Shown piece by piece: positions 17,849-26,672 of a stretch of 64,000 nucleotides of DNA (position 1 is its first letter; each line of letters opens with the position of its first letter). The stretch comes from Mangrovimonas xylaniphaga (lineage in GTDB: Bacteria; Bacteroidota; Bacteroidia; Flavobacteriales; Flavobacteriaceae). The notes under the pieces were generated by a model. The model did not search any database. It was given only the letters and a program-made list of their open reading frames with translations, and was not told where the DNA came from. The stretch lies in contig NZ_LBIP01000021.1 in NCBI RefSeq assembly GCF_001280435.1, positions 62,001 to 126,000 on the forward strand. The letters are read 5' to 3'. The translations under genes were made by a program, and so were the position numbers.

Positions 17849-19675
17849 TTAATCAAAGCTCTGCATTTCCACAAGCTTTTTATAAGCGCCTTGTTTGGCA
17901 AGCAATTCTTCGTGAGAACCTTGCTCTACAATTTGTCCTTTTTGCATCACAATAATTTCATCGGCATTTTGAATGGTAGATAACCTATGAGCTATGACAA
18001 TGGAAGTACGGTGCATCATCATTTTTTCCAAAGCGTCCTGTACCAAACGTTCGCTTTCAGTATCCAATGCTGAAGTGGCTTCGTCCAAAATCATAATTGG
18101 AGGATTTTTTAGAACGGCCCTAGCGATGCTAAGACGTTGTTTTTGTCCTCCTGAAAGTTTGTTCCCAGAATCTCCAATATTGGTTTCAATACCGTTTGGA
18201 AGTGTGCTTACAAATTCCCAAGCATTGGCAATTTTTAAGGCCTCGATAATCTCTTCATCAGTGGCGTCTTCTTTACCAATAAGCATGTTGTTTTTAATAG
18301 AATCATTGAAAAGGATAGAGTCTTGGGTAACCAATCCAATCAAGCCTCTTAATGAATGCTTGCTAAGGTCGCGAATATCATCACAATCTATGGTAATACT
18401 ACCTTTGTTGACATCATAAAATCTGGTCACCAAATTGGCAATGGTACTTTTTCCACTTCCAGACTGTCCTACCAATGCCACAGTTTTTCCTTTAGGCACA
18501 GTAATTGAAAAGTCTTTCAAAACCCAGTCATCTTCATATTTAAAGGAGATATTGTTAATGTCGATTGCCGTAGTGAATTCATTTTTAACTTTGGCATTTG
18601 GCTTATCCTGTAAAGGCGATTCTGTATTCAAGATTTCCAACACACGATCGGCGGCGGCATTTCCGGCCTTTACTTTGTAGCTTGCTTTACTAATGTCTTT
18701 CGCTGGTGTCAAAATTTGATAGGCCAAAGCCATATAGGTGATAAAAGCACCTCCGGAGAGAGTGTTTTCTATAAGAACCATACTACCTCCATACCATAAC
18801 AATGCTGCTATCGTAACGATTCCTAGAAATTCACTCGTAGGAGAGGCCAAGTTTTGGCGATTCAGTAAGGTGTTTGAAAAATGATAAAAGCGATTTGTAG
18901 AGTCTTGAAATTTGTCATTAAAGCGTTTCTCGGCATTAAATCCTTTGATGACTTTAAGTCCACTTAGAGTTTCCTCAAGGGTTGACAGGAATACACCCTG
19001 TTCGGTTTGTACTTTATTGGATTTGCGTTTTAAACTTTTTCCAATTCTAGAAATAATCAAGCCTGCTACTGGAATGAACAAAAACACAAAAACAGTGAGT
19101 TTTGTGGAAATAGTAAACATGGTGATAATTGCAAACACAATGGTTAAAGGTTCCTTTATAATAAGTTCCAATACGGCCAATAGTGAGTTTTTTACTTCAT
19201 TTACATCTCCTGAAATACGTGCAATGATATCCCCCTTTTTCTTTTCAGAATAGAAAGAAATAGGCAAGGTGATTACTTTGTCGTAAATGGCATTCCTTAA
19301 GTCCTTCAGGACCCCATTTCTAAGAAATGTTATAGAGAACAAGGCTAGATAATTAAACAGGTTTTTAAGTAAGAACAAGCTAATGATCAAAATAATCATA
19401 TACAATAAAGTGCGCTCTGGCCCTTCATTGGCATTGGTTGTTGTTACAAAGTAATTCAGGTAATCCTCACCGTAAGATTTTAAATGCTTGATACCTTGAT
19501 ACACAGGTTTTACGGTGAGTTTTTTAGTTTCTCCAAATAATACATTGATCATGGGCATTAAAGACACCATGGCCAGTGTACTGAACAGTGCGTAAAGCAC
19601 ATTGAAGAAAATATTGAGGTACCCATACTTCTTGTAGGGAAGTATGAATTGCGACAGTTTTTTTAGGTATTCCAT
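17849..19675 (-). CDS. ABC exporter half-transporter (MsbA/multidrug type, fused TM and ATPase domains)
   Basis: A 608-residue inner-membrane ATP-driven exporter. The N-terminal ABC type-1 membrane domain has about six helices (residues 15-330). The ATPase domain (365-600) has Walker A GQSGSGKSTI, Q-loop GLVTQDSILF, signature LSGGQKQRLSIARA, Walker B PIMILDEATSALD and the switch histidine in VIAHRLST. It acts as a homodimer; lipid A/lipid export (MsbA) or drug export are the family's usual roles, and I cannot separate them here. Its start overlaps the phosphohexomutase stop by one base (TAATG), so the two are translated from one mRNA. Confidence 0.92.
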   Translation of the reverse strand: MEYLKKLSQFILPYKKYGYLNIFFNVLYALFSTLAMVSLMPMINVLFGETKKLTVKPVYQGIKHLKSYGEDYLNYFVTTTNANEGPERTLLYMIILIISLFLLKNLFNYLALFSITFLRNGVLKDLRNAIYDKVITLPISFYSEKKKGDIIARISGDVNEVKNSLLAVLELIIKEPLTIVFAIITMFTISTKLTVFVFLFIPVAGLIISRIGKSLKRKSNKVQTEQGVFLSTLEETLSGLKVIKGFNAEKRFNDKFQDSTNRFYHFSNTLLNRQNLASPTSEFLGIVTIAALLWYGGSMVLIENTLSGGAFITYMALAYQILTPAKDISKASYKVKAGNAAADRVLEILNTESPLQDKPNAKVKNEFTTAIDINNISFKYEDDWVLKDFSITVPKGKTVALVGQSGSGKSTIANLVTRFYDVNKGSITIDCDDIRDLSKHSLRGLIGLVTQDSILFNDSIKNNMLIGKEDATDEEIIEALKIANAWEFVSTLPNGIETNIGDSGNKLSGGQKQRLSIARAVLKNPPIMILDEATSALDTESERLVQDALEKMMMHRTSIVIAHRLSTIQNADEIIVMQKGQIVEQGSHEELLAKQGAYKKLVEMQSFD

Positions 19676-21402
19676 TAATTGAGTTTCATGGCCTTTAAAA
19701 TGGCATCGATTTTCGATTCCAATTTTTGTTCCACAGCTTTGAATTCTGACACATTGTCTAACGTCGTGTTTACGCTAATGTAAAATTTGATTTTAGGCTC
19801 TGTACCACTAGGTCTTAGGGCTATTCTGCTACCGTCTTCGGTAGTGTAGATCAATACATTGGATTTTGGAATTTCTATAGGGCTTTCAGTTCCTTGTATT
19901 AAATCTTTTGAAGTGGATAATTGGTAATCGTCCACAGTCACTACTTTTGAACCATTCACTTCTTTCAATGGATTTTCACGAGCATCAACCATCATTTGTT
20001 TGATTTCTTCAGCACCGGAAATCCCTTTTTTAGTTAAAGAGATCAAGCGTTCTTTAAAGAACCCATATTTCACGTAGGCTTCAATTAAACCTTGGTAGAA
20101 TGAACCGCCTTGAGCTTTGGTATACGCGGCAATTTCACAAGCTAGTAGGGTAGAGGTCACTGCATCTTTATCTCGAACAAAATCCCCAACCATAAATCCG
20201 AAACTTTCTTCTCCACCACCAATAAATTTCAGTTCAGGGAAATCGACGATCATTTTGGCGATCCATTTAAAACCTGTAAGTCCTACTTTATACGAAACTC
20301 CAAAAGCATCGGCCAGGTTTTGCATCATAGGGGTTGATACAATCGTGGAACCTATAAATTCCTTTCCTTTGATAAGGTCTTTGTCATGCCATTGTTTCAA
20401 TAGAAACTCGGTCATCATGATCATGGTCTGGTTTCCATTCAATAATACCATATTGCCTTCCAAATCCCTCACGGCAACTCCTAAACGGTCACTATCGGGG
20501 TCGGTTCCTATTACGATATCCGCATTAACTTTCTCAGCCAATTCCAAGGCCATTTTTAAGGCTTCAGGTTCTTCCGGGTTAGGGGAGGCTACCGTAGGGA
20601 AGTCTCCGTTTGGTTCGCTTTGAGCTTCCACAATGTGAACATTTTTAAAGCCAGCACGTTTTAAAGTCTCCGGGATTGTGGTAATGGACGTTCCATGTAA
20701 TGGCGTAAATACAATCGATAAATTGTCTTTGGCTTCCTGACTGGTAAAACTAGCATTGGCAACCGCTGCATCTACAAAGGCATTGTCAATATCTTTTCCG
20801 ATATAATGAATTAAATCTTCGTTGGCATTGAATTTAACCTCAGAGTAATCCAATGCATTGATTTCTTCGATAGTTTCATGGTCTTGAGGAGGAACTAATT
20901 GACCTCCATCTTCCCAATATACTTTGTAGCCGTTATATTCAGGAGGGTTGTGTGATGCTGTTAAAACAATTCCACATTGGCATCCTAGGTGTTTCACAGC
21001 AAAGGAAAGCTCTGGAGTAGGACGTAAATCTTCAAACAGATATACTTCAATATTATTGGCAGAGAACACATCTGCAACCACTTTTGCCAAAGTTTTACTG
21101 TTATGTCTACAGTCGTAGGCAATAACCACTTTAATAGGCTGATTAGGGAAGCATTTGTACAGGTAGTTGCTCAATCCTTGCGTATTTTTTCCAAGGGTAT
21201 ACTTGTTAATACGGTTGGTACCAACGCCCATAATACCACGCATACCTCCGGTGCCAAATTCAAGATCCTTATAAAAGGATTCCTTAAGTTCGTTGGGGTT
21301 GCTGTCCATTAAAGATTTGATATGTTCCTGGGTATCGGCATCAAAGGTTGAAGTTAACCACATTTGGATGCGTTCCTGTAATTGAGGTTCTAAAGTGTTC
21401 AT
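19675..21402 (-). CDS. phospho-sugar mutase (phosphoglucomutase/phosphomannomutase family)
   Basis: A 575-residue alpha-D-phosphohexomutase interconverting hexose 1- and 6-phosphates. The catalytic phosphoserine motif is [17 protein letters not shown] (about residue 145), the metal site is [14 protein letters not shown] (about 305), the sugar loop is [12 protein letters not shown] (about 390) and the phosphate loop is [12 protein letters not shown] (near 540). The length places it with the PgcA/PGM2 group rather than the 450-residue AlgC group. Glucose or mannose specificity is not decidable by eye. It is translationally coupled to an ABC exporter gene and driven by a TATTTTTG box 17 nt upstream. 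Confidence 0.93.
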   Translation of the reverse strand: MNTLEPQLQERIQMWLTSTFDADTQEHIKSLMDSNPNELKESFYKDLEFGTGGMRGIMGVGTNRINKYTLGKNTQGLSNYLYKCFPNQPIKVVIAYDCRHNSKTLAKVVADVFSANNIEVYLFEDLRPTPELSFAVKHLGCQCGIVLTASHNPPEYNGYKVYWEDGGQLVPPQDHETIEEINALDYSEVKFNANEDLIHYIGKDIDNAFVDAAVANASFTSQEAKDNLSIVFTPLHGTSITTIPETLKRAGFKNVHIVEAQSEPNGDFPTVASPNPEEPEALKMALELAEKVNADIVIGTDPDSDRLGVAVRDLEGNMVLLNGNQTMIMMTEFLLKQWHDKDLIKGKEFIGSTIVSTPMMQNLADAFGVSYKVGLTGFKWIAKMIVDFPELKFIGGGEESFGFMVGDFVRDKDAVTSTLLACEIAAYTKAQGGSFYQGLIEAYVKYGFFKERLISLTKKGISGAEEIKQMMVDARENPLKEVNGSKVVTVDDYQLSTSKDLIQGTESPIEIPKSNVLIYTTEDGSRIALRPSGTEPKIKFYISVNTTLDNVSEFKAVEQKLESKIDAILKAMKLN

Positions 21403-21419
21403 AAGCTAATATTATATCA

Positions 21420-21427
21420 CAAAAATA
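21420..21427 (-). promoter_or_regulatory. candidate -7 box of the phospho-sugar mutase operon
   Basis: TATTTTTG on the minus strand, 17 nt before the ATG. Confidence 0.45.
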
Positions 21428-21499
21428 AGCATTTCATACATTTTATGAGATGCTTTTGAGTTGATGAAATGGTTTTAAGAAAGTTAAATTGCTTTCTTT

Positions 21500-22447
21500 C
21501 TATAGGTTGAGTTCGCTTTTAATTAAATAGCGTTTTTTATCTTCTTTAGTTTGAAGGATGGTTTCGCCCAAGAAACCTGCTACAAAAAATTGGGCTCCCA
21601 TAATCATGGTGGTTAGGGAGATGTAAAATTGAGGACGTTCGGTAATCAATCTGCCTTGTGGGTGGATAAAGAGCTTGTCGATACCCAAATAAAGTGCAAA
21701 GATAAATCCAATAGTAACCATGATAACCCCTAGAGCGCCAAAAAGGTGCATTGGGCGTCGCGCAAATCGGGAAATGAACCAAATGGTTATTAAGTCTAAA
21801 AAGCCGTGAATAAAACGGTCCATGCCAAATTTGGTGGTGCCATATTTTCTTGCTTGGTGCTGCACCACCTTTTCGCCAATTTTCAAAAAGCCGGCATTTT
21901 TTGCCAAAACAGGAATGTAACGGTGCATTTCACCCTTTACATCAATGTTTTTTACCACATTTATGTTGTAGGCTTTCAAACCACAGTTGAAATCATTTAA
22001 GCTGACACCCGAGGTTTTTCTTGCCGCCCAGTTAAAGAGTTTGGAAGGCATGTTTTTGGTAAGGACGGAATCGTAGCGTTTCTTTTTCCATCCAGATACC
22101 ATATCGTAGTCGTCCTGAACAATCATTTGGTAGAGTTCGGGGATTTCCTCAGGATTGTCTTGCAGGTCAGCATCCATGGTGATGATCACGTTTCCTTCAG
22201 CCTTAGAAAAACCGGCGTGTAGTGCCTGGGATTTGCCAAAATTCTTCAAAAAACGAATTCCTTTTACATTAGGATCTTTTTTTGAGAGACCAACAATGGT
22301 TTGCCAGGACTGGTCTGTACTACCATCGTCGATAAAAAGGATTTCATATGAAAAATGATTGGATTGCATAACGCGTGCAATCCAATCATGAAGTTCTGTT
22401 AAAGACTCTTGTTCGTTAAGTAGTGGTATAACTACTGATATATCCAT
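21500..22447 (-). CDS. family 2 glycosyltransferase of the polyprenyl-phosphate type (DPM1/ArnC-like)
   Basis: A 315-residue inverting glycosyltransferase. The GT-A domain (residues 1-225) starts ISVVIPLLNEQESL, binds nucleotide sugar and metal through LFIDDGSTDQSW and ITMDADLQDNPEEI, and has the acceptor region LNDFNCGLKAYN. Two transmembrane helices follow near 232-255 and 270-300. This architecture matches enzymes that load a sugar onto undecaprenyl or dolichyl phosphate at the inner membrane for later glycan modification. The sugar is unknown. It follows the DUF4199 gene by 43 bp, with a perfect TACTTTTG box in the gap. Confidence 0.9.
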   Translation of the reverse strand: MDISVVIPLLNEQESLTELHDWIARVMQSNHFSYEILFIDDGSTDQSWQTIVGLSKKDPNVKGIRFLKNFGKSQALHAGFSKAEGNVIITMDADLQDNPEEIPELYQMIVQDDYDMVSGWKKKRYDSVLTKNMPSKLFNWAARKTSGVSLNDFNCGLKAYNINVVKNIDVKGEMHRYIPVLAKNAGFLKIGEKVVQHQARKYGTTKFGMDRFIHGFLDLITIWFISRFARRPMHLFGALGVIMVTIGFIFALYLGIDKLFIHPQGRLITERPQFYISLTTMIMGAQFFVAGFLGETILQTKEDKKRYLIKSELNL

Positions 22448-22472
22448 GGAGTGTTATTCAAAATTCTACGTC

Positions 22473-22480
22473 CAAAAGTA
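22473..22480 (-). promoter_or_regulatory. candidate internal -7 box before the glycosyltransferase
   Basis: TACTTTTG on the minus strand lies between the DUF4199 and glycosyltransferase genes, 25 nt before the ATG. It may give the glycosyltransferase a promoter of its own. Confidence 0.4.
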
Positions 22481-22490
22481 AAGAAATTAT

Positions 22491-23021
22491 TTAAGCTGCG
22501 TTAGGATCATTGCGTTTCATGGCCAATGCTACGATAAGCCCGATGATTGAATAGAATACCAATTGAAACGCTACCGATTTTAATTGGTTGCTCATTGCAA
22601 ATTGATTTTCGCCTTCCATTTGCAGCATTGCTTTATCAATTTCAGATTGTGGAGCTCCAAAATTTTCCATCATTTGGCGAGAGCTTTCCATAACATTTTC
22701 CTTTAGGATTTCAGAAGCTTCCGGATCAATAACATTAAAGAGTACAATACTAACAAGCGTACTAATTACAAAGCCTACAGCTATGGTAATGAAATAGGAG
22801 GAGAACGCTTCCTTAAAAGAGATAAACCCTTTTAACAAGCCTTTGGATCTTGCAGTGGATACAATTCCAAAAACCAAAATAACTAAAAATAAAATGATAC
22901 CTAGCCACCATTTAGTCAAAAGTTCAAGGTTAATAGCATAAGAAAGCACGGTTACCAATACAAGCGTAGCGCCAAGGTAAAGTCCGTAATTTAGGGCAGA
23001 GGCCTTAATAGATTTTTCCAT
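22491..23021 (-). CDS. DUF4199 family membrane protein
   Basis: A 176-residue inner-membrane protein with four predicted helices (about residues 10-28, 36-55, 72-95 and 145-167). An acidic, methionine-rich extracytoplasmic loop between helices 3 and 4 contains ASEILKENVMESSRQMMENFG. The topology and the FKEAFSSYF segment match DUF4199, a Bacteroidota family that I recall often sitting beside this type of glycosyltransferase. The function is unknown. It is likely co-transcribed with the glycosyltransferase 43 bp downstream. Confidence 0.8.
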   Translation of the reverse strand: MEKSIKASALNYGLYLGATLVLVTVLSYAINLELLTKWWLGIILFLVILVFGIVSTARSKGLLKGFISFKEAFSSYFITIAVGFVISTLVSIVLFNVIDPEASEILKENVMESSRQMMENFGAPQSEIDKAMLQMEGENQFAMSNQLKSVAFQLVFYSIIGLIVALAMKRNDPNAA

Positions 23022-23061
23022 TATAATGATGATTTTTTTAGTTTACACTAGGGTTAGTAAT

Positions 23062-23069
23062 CAAATATA
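23062..23069 (-). promoter_or_regulatory. candidate -7 box of the DUF4199 gene
   Basis: TATATTTG on the minus strand is a perfect TAnnTTTG match, 40 bp upstream of the ATG and divergent from the rpmE2 promoter. Confidence 0.4.
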
Positions 23070-23113
23070 CTAAATCGTTACATAAATTTACTGCAATAAA
23101 AATTAAAAAAACA

Positions 23114-23143
23114 TTGTACATAAGTAAAAAATGCTTAAATTTG
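23114..23143 (+). promoter_or_regulatory. promoter of the L31 type B gene
   Basis: TTG (23114-23116), a 19-bp spacer and TAAATTTG (23136-23143) fit the Bacteroidota consensus. The inferred leader is about 33 nt. Confidence 0.6.
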
Positions 23144-23180
23144 CAGCTCGAAAAAATGAAACGATAAAATAGCTTTAGCG

Positions 23181-23432
23181 ATGAAAAAAGGTATACATCC
23201 AGAAAATTATAGACTTGTAGCATTTAAAGATATGTCTAACGAGGACGTATTTTTAACAAAGTCAACGGCAGTTACTAACGAAACTTTAGAAGTGGATGGG
23301 GTTGAGTATCCATTGATTAAGTTAGAGATTTCAAGAACGTCTCACCCATTTTATACAGGTAAATCCAAATTGGTTGATACCGCTGGACGTATTGATAAAT
23401 TCAAAAACAAATACGCAAAATTCAAAAAGTAA
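23181..23432 (+). CDS. rpmE2: 50S ribosomal protein L31, type B
   Basis: An 83-residue ribosomal protein. The opening [19 protein letters not shown] and the segment [22 protein letters not shown] are diagnostic for L31 type B. It contains no cysteine, so it is the zinc-free (C-minus) form; in many bacteria this form replaces the zinc-binding one, but here it may be the only copy. It has its own promoter and is followed by a strong terminator at 23457-23488, so it is monocistronic. Confidence 0.97.
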   Translation: MKKGIHPENYRLVAFKDMSNEDVFLTKSTAVTNETLEVDGVEYPLIKLEISRTSHPFYTGKSKLVDTAGRIDKFKNKYAKFKK

Positions 23433-23456
23433 TTTAAAGCGTCTTTATATACATTT

Positions 23457-23488
23457 AAAGCCTTTGGGAATGTCCCAAAGGCTTTTTT
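23457..23488 (+). terminator. terminator of rpmE2
   Basis: A 13-bp perfect stem AAAGCCTTTGGGA / TCCCAAAGGCTTT with a 3-nt loop, followed by T residues. Confidence 0.85.
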
Positions 23489-23583
23489 GTTTTGACTAAA
23501 TATGGTACTTTTGAGGTGGCTATTGGGCGGATTCTCTATGACATCTTTGCGCTTTCGCCTTATTAATCTTTAACTCATTCCAA

Positions 23584-24762
23584 ATGAACTATATTCTTTT
23601 TGATGGTCCTTTTCGCAACAATTTGTTGCCATTTACCTATACGCGTCCGGTGGCCGATATTCGGGTTGGTATTTTAACCATTCGTGAAAAATGGGAAACA
23701 TTTTTGGGGTACACCACCACAACTTTGACAGAAGAATATCTTTCTGATAAATTTCCAATGGTAGAAATGGAGGAGAATGTCATGATCAATGCGTCCTATC
23801 TGCCAAATGCGGAATTAGTTGAGATGGTGAAAAGCTTGAAAGAAAACCAAGCCATTTTTAAGGGTGAAGATGTGTTGGCATTTTTTACCACAGATACTCA
23901 AGAAGAAGTAGATTTTGAAACGTATGAAGCCATTGAGTTTGAAGATGACGTCTTGAAAATAGAACATACTTGGGATATTTTTGCTAAAAACGGGGACGCT
24001 ATTGCCGAAGATTTTGAATTGTTGACCAAAGGAAAGGAATCTCAGCCAATTCCATCTTCAAACAATACTATTCACGCCAATAGAATTTTTATTGAAGAAG
24101 GCGCTAAATTAGAATTTGTAACCCTAAATGCTACCAACGGGCCAATTTATATTGGAAAGGATGCGGAGATTATGGAAGGTTCTATCATTCGTGGGCCGTT
24201 TGCCTTATGTGAAGGGGCTACGGTAAAAATGGGTGCTAAAATTTATGGACCTACCACGGTTGGGCCTTATAGTAAGGTTGGAGGGGAAATCAATAATTCG
24301 GTGCTATTTGCCTATTCCAACAAGGGGCATGATGGCTTTTTAGGGAATTCGGTGTTAGGAGAATGGTGTAATCTTGGAGCCGATACCAATAATTCCAATT
24401 TAAAAAATAACTATGCCGAAGTCCGTCTTTGGAACTATGAAACTGAAGGTTTTGCTAGAACAGGCTTACAGTTTTGTGGATTGATGATGGGGGATCATAG
24501 CAAGTCTGGTATCAATACCATGTTTAACACTGGAACGGTTGTTGGGGTGAGTGCAAATGTTTTTGGTAGTGGATACCCAAGAAATTTCATTCCTAGTTTT
24601 GCATGGGGAGGGAGTTCAGGATTTACAACATTTGTAACCAAAAAAGCATTTGAGGTGGCTAATGTTGTGATGTCAAGACGTAATATTGAATTTACGGAAC
24701 AAGACGCTGCTATTTTGGAGCATATATTTGAGATGACTCAGAAATACAGAAAATCGTTTTAA
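23584..24762 (+). CDS. Bacteroidota GlmU-like sugar nucleotidyltransferase / acyltransferase
   Basis: A 392-residue protein of the alternative GlmU family found in Bacteroidota, thought to make UDP-GlcNAc by acetylating GlcN-1-P and then transferring UMP. The opening NYILFDGPFRNNLLPFTYTRP and VADIRVGILTIREKWE are the family's N-terminal signature. Residues 190-330 form left-handed beta-helix (hexapeptide) turns, seen as AEIMEGSIIRGPFALCEGA, AKIYGPTTVGPYSKVGGEI and NSVLGEWCNLGADTNNSNL. The N-terminal nucleotidyltransferase part is divergent from E. coli GlmU. Its stop overlaps the convergent peptide-binding lipoprotein gene by 4 bp. Confidence 0.85.
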   Translation: MNYILFDGPFRNNLLPFTYTRPVADIRVGILTIREKWETFLGYTTTTLTEEYLSDKFPMVEMEENVMINASYLPNAELVEMVKSLKENQAIFKGEDVLAFFTTDTQEEVDFETYEAIEFEDDVLKIEHTWDIFAKNGDAIAEDFELLTKGKESQPIPSSNNTIHANRIFIEEGAKLEFVTLNATNGPIYIGKDAEIMEGSIIRGPFALCEGATVKMGAKIYGPTTVGPYSKVGGEINNSVLFAYSNKGHDGFLGNSVLGEWCNLGADTNNSNLKNNYAEVRLWNYETEGFARTGLQFCGLMMGDHSKSGINTMFNTGTVVGVSANVFGSGYPRNFIPSFAWGGSSGFTTFVTKKAFEVANVVMSRRNIEFTEQDAAILEHIFEMTQKYRKSF

Positions 24763-26351
24763 TTCTTTTTCACTGTTCTTAAATCCAATTGGTTTACGGG
24801 ATTAATACCCAATCCCGAAACGTTTTTTTGTGTAAACCTAATAACTTCGTCATAATACAAAGGGACAATGGGGGCTTGTTGCATCACCAAACTGTCCATT
24901 TGGGTGTAAAGTGCTTTTCGTTTTTCAATATCATTGATTGCAAAGGAAGCATTATAAAGGCTATCAAAAGCGGTGCTTTTAAAGTGTGTGTAGTTGGAAC
25001 CGTTTGGAGATAAGGTTTTGCTGTAGAATAAACTCAAATAATTTTCAGCATCCAGATAGTCGGCTACCCATGAAGCTCTAAACAAGCCTAATTTTCCGTT
25101 GTTTCTTGCATCTCTTAAAGTGGCGGAAGGTAATACATCCACATTGACCAAAATGCCAATCTTGCCTAATTCCCTTTGAATATATTCGCAAAAATTTAAA
25201 TAGTTGCTGGTGGTGGATATGGTGATTTCCGGATTTTGGATGTTGGTCTCTTTTCTGAACTGCTCTACTAATTGTTTGGCTTTTTCGGGTTGATAGGAAA
25301 AACCGATATCTGCTTTGTAACCGGGAAGTCCTTTGGGAATCATGCCGCCATGGGCCGGTACGCCCACATCATTTCGCAGATAAATCATCATTTTAGTTCT
25401 GTCGAAACCATAATTAACCGCTTTTCTTAAGGTCTCAGATTGTATTTCTGGAATGTCTGCATCTAGATAAAAGCCTAAATATTCTGTGTTTAAATAAGGG
25501 CCTCGAAGCATATTGACATCTTTTGCATAATTGGGTCTTAATTCCCCTTTTGCTGTTAGTATTTCGTCTTTGTAAGAAGCGTCAAGACTGTTCAGGAAAT
25601 CAAGTTTTCCTTGGGCGAATTGTAAAAATTCACTTTGTTTGTCTGGAAGAAAAGTTATGGAAACAGCTTCCAAATAGGGTAATTGCTGTCCATTTTCATC
25701 ATATTCAAAATAAGCGTTGTTACGCCTTAAAACCAGTTTGATATTTTCCTCCCATCGTTTAAATGAAAATGGTCCTGTGCCAATTGGGTGAGACCTGAAC
25801 TCGTTACCATAATGATCTACGACTTCATGAGGGACTACTGAACAGTATTTCATGGTCATAAGACCTAAAAAGGCAGGAAATCTGGTATTGAGTTGGATTT
25901 CGAAAATAGTGTCACTAATCGCTTTAAAGTCGTTGACTTTGTTCAAAACCCAACTTCCTGGTGAAGCAATAGATTTATCTCTAAGTCTATTGAAGCTATA
26001 CACAAAATCTTCGGCCGTAACGATTCTGGTTGAGTCTTTTCCAAAGAGAGGGCTTTTATGAAAGTAGATGTCGTTTCTTACATTGAAAGTGTAGGTCAAG
26101 CCATCTTCTGAAATAATCCAATTTTTGGCAATACATGGAAGGATGTTCAAACTGTCATCTGTTTGCACAAGACCATTAAAAAGTTGATTGGCTAACCAGG
26201 TTTCTCCAACATTTCGGGAAAATGCAGGGTCTAAGGAACCTATAATATTACTTTCGTTATAGCGGAAAACAGAGTTGTTGTTGCTCTCTTTTTTCTGGCA
26301 ATTAAATAATAAGGTAAAAAGGAATAAGTAAAAAATAGAAGGGAATTTCAT
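24759..26351 (-). CDS. ABC transporter substrate-binding lipoprotein, oligopeptide (SBP_bac_5) family
   Basis: A 530-residue periplasmic lipoprotein: signal peptide with lipobox LLFN-C18, then a family 5 solute-binding fold. Typical segments are SIIGSLDPAFSRNVGETWLA in the form NIIGSLDPAFSR, LTYTFNVRNDIYFHKS, ITAEDFVYSFNRL-like VTAEDFVYSFNRLRD and HPIGTGPFSFKRWEEN. The family brings oligopeptides, or sometimes nickel or other ligands, to an ABC importer. No permease or ATPase gene is adjacent, so the partner must be elsewhere or the protein acts otherwise. It ends in a 4-bp convergent overlap with the GlmU-like gene. Confidence 0.88.
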   Translation of the reverse strand: MKFPSIFYLFLFTLLFNCQKKESNNNSVFRYNESNIIGSLDPAFSRNVGETWLANQLFNGLVQTDDSLNILPCIAKNWIISEDGLTYTFNVRNDIYFHKSPLFGKDSTRIVTAEDFVYSFNRLRDKSIASPGSWVLNKVNDFKAISDTIFEIQLNTRFPAFLGLMTMKYCSVVPHEVVDHYGNEFRSHPIGTGPFSFKRWEENIKLVLRRNNAYFEYDENGQQLPYLEAVSITFLPDKQSEFLQFAQGKLDFLNSLDASYKDEILTAKGELRPNYAKDVNMLRGPYLNTEYLGFYLDADIPEIQSETLRKAVNYGFDRTKMMIYLRNDVGVPAHGGMIPKGLPGYKADIGFSYQPEKAKQLVEQFRKETNIQNPEITISTTSNYLNFCEYIQRELGKIGILVNVDVLPSATLRDARNNGKLGLFRASWVADYLDAENYLSLFYSKTLSPNGSNYTHFKSTAFDSLYNASFAINDIEKRKALYTQMDSLVMQQAPIVPLYYDEVIRFTQKNVSGLGINPVNQLDLRTVKKN

Positions 26352-26466
26352 TTGGTAATGAATGATAATGCTGATTTGGTATTGTGTGAAATCTTAAAAA
26401 ATAAAAATATGAAAAAAAATTACAAAGGGTTTTAGTTTGGACTGTATATTGAATATACTTTTTTAA

Positions 26467-26638
26467 TTTTCATCTAAAATTTTCAAAGATTAAATAAATA
26501 GTCCCTTTTATGTGAGTTAAGTTCATGTTTGTAAAGGGGCTTTGTTGGTTCGGAATTTAATGAGTTTTTTGAAATAGGAGTTTCAATGTCAGTAGATTAA
26601 AAAAGAGAGCGCTTAATTAGATAAAGCGCTCTTTTTTT
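26467..26638 (+). ncRNA. candidate small RNA upstream of mtaB
   Basis: Proposed only from signals. TTTG (26436-26439), a 16-bp spacer and TACTTTTT (26456-26463) could start a transcript near 26467. A 9-bp hairpin (26500-26508 with 26533-26541) follows, and a strong rho-independent terminator ends at 26638. No coding gene precedes this terminator on the plus strand, so something non-coding may end there. The start point is a guess. Confidence 0.3.
26601..26638 (+). terminator. orphan intrinsic terminator upstream of mtaB
   Basis: A 9-bp stem AGAGCGCTT (26606-26614) / AAGCGCTCT (26624-26632), an A run before it and seven T residues after it. The mtaB -7 box begins two bases later. Confidence 0.75.
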
Positions 26639-26639
26639 G

Positions 26640-26647
26640 TATTTTTG
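26640..26647 (+). promoter_or_regulatory. candidate -7 box of mtaB
   Basis: TATTTTTG, 25 nt before the chosen mtaB ATG. The box lies within the longer open frame, supporting the shorter start. Confidence 0.5.
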
Positions 26648-26672
26648 CACTCCTTTTCAAGAGTTTAGGAAG

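Larger units (their letters stand above)
26352..26672. other. 321-bp non-coding spacer between the peptide-binding lipoprotein and mtaB
   Basis: No open frame. It contains a perfect dyad GTATATT-G-AATATAC (26444-26458), a 9-bp hairpin (26500-26541), an intrinsic terminator (26601-26638) with no plus-strand gene before it, and then the mtaB promoter box. See the ncRNA candidate. Confidence 0.6.

Noticed and set aside
17994-18419. 141-codon plus-strand open frame
   Set aside because: Antisense to the ATPase domain of the ABC exporter; composition reflects the complementary strand.
20117-20623. 168-codon plus-strand open frame
   Set aside because: Antisense to the phospho-sugar mutase gene, which has all its catalytic motifs.
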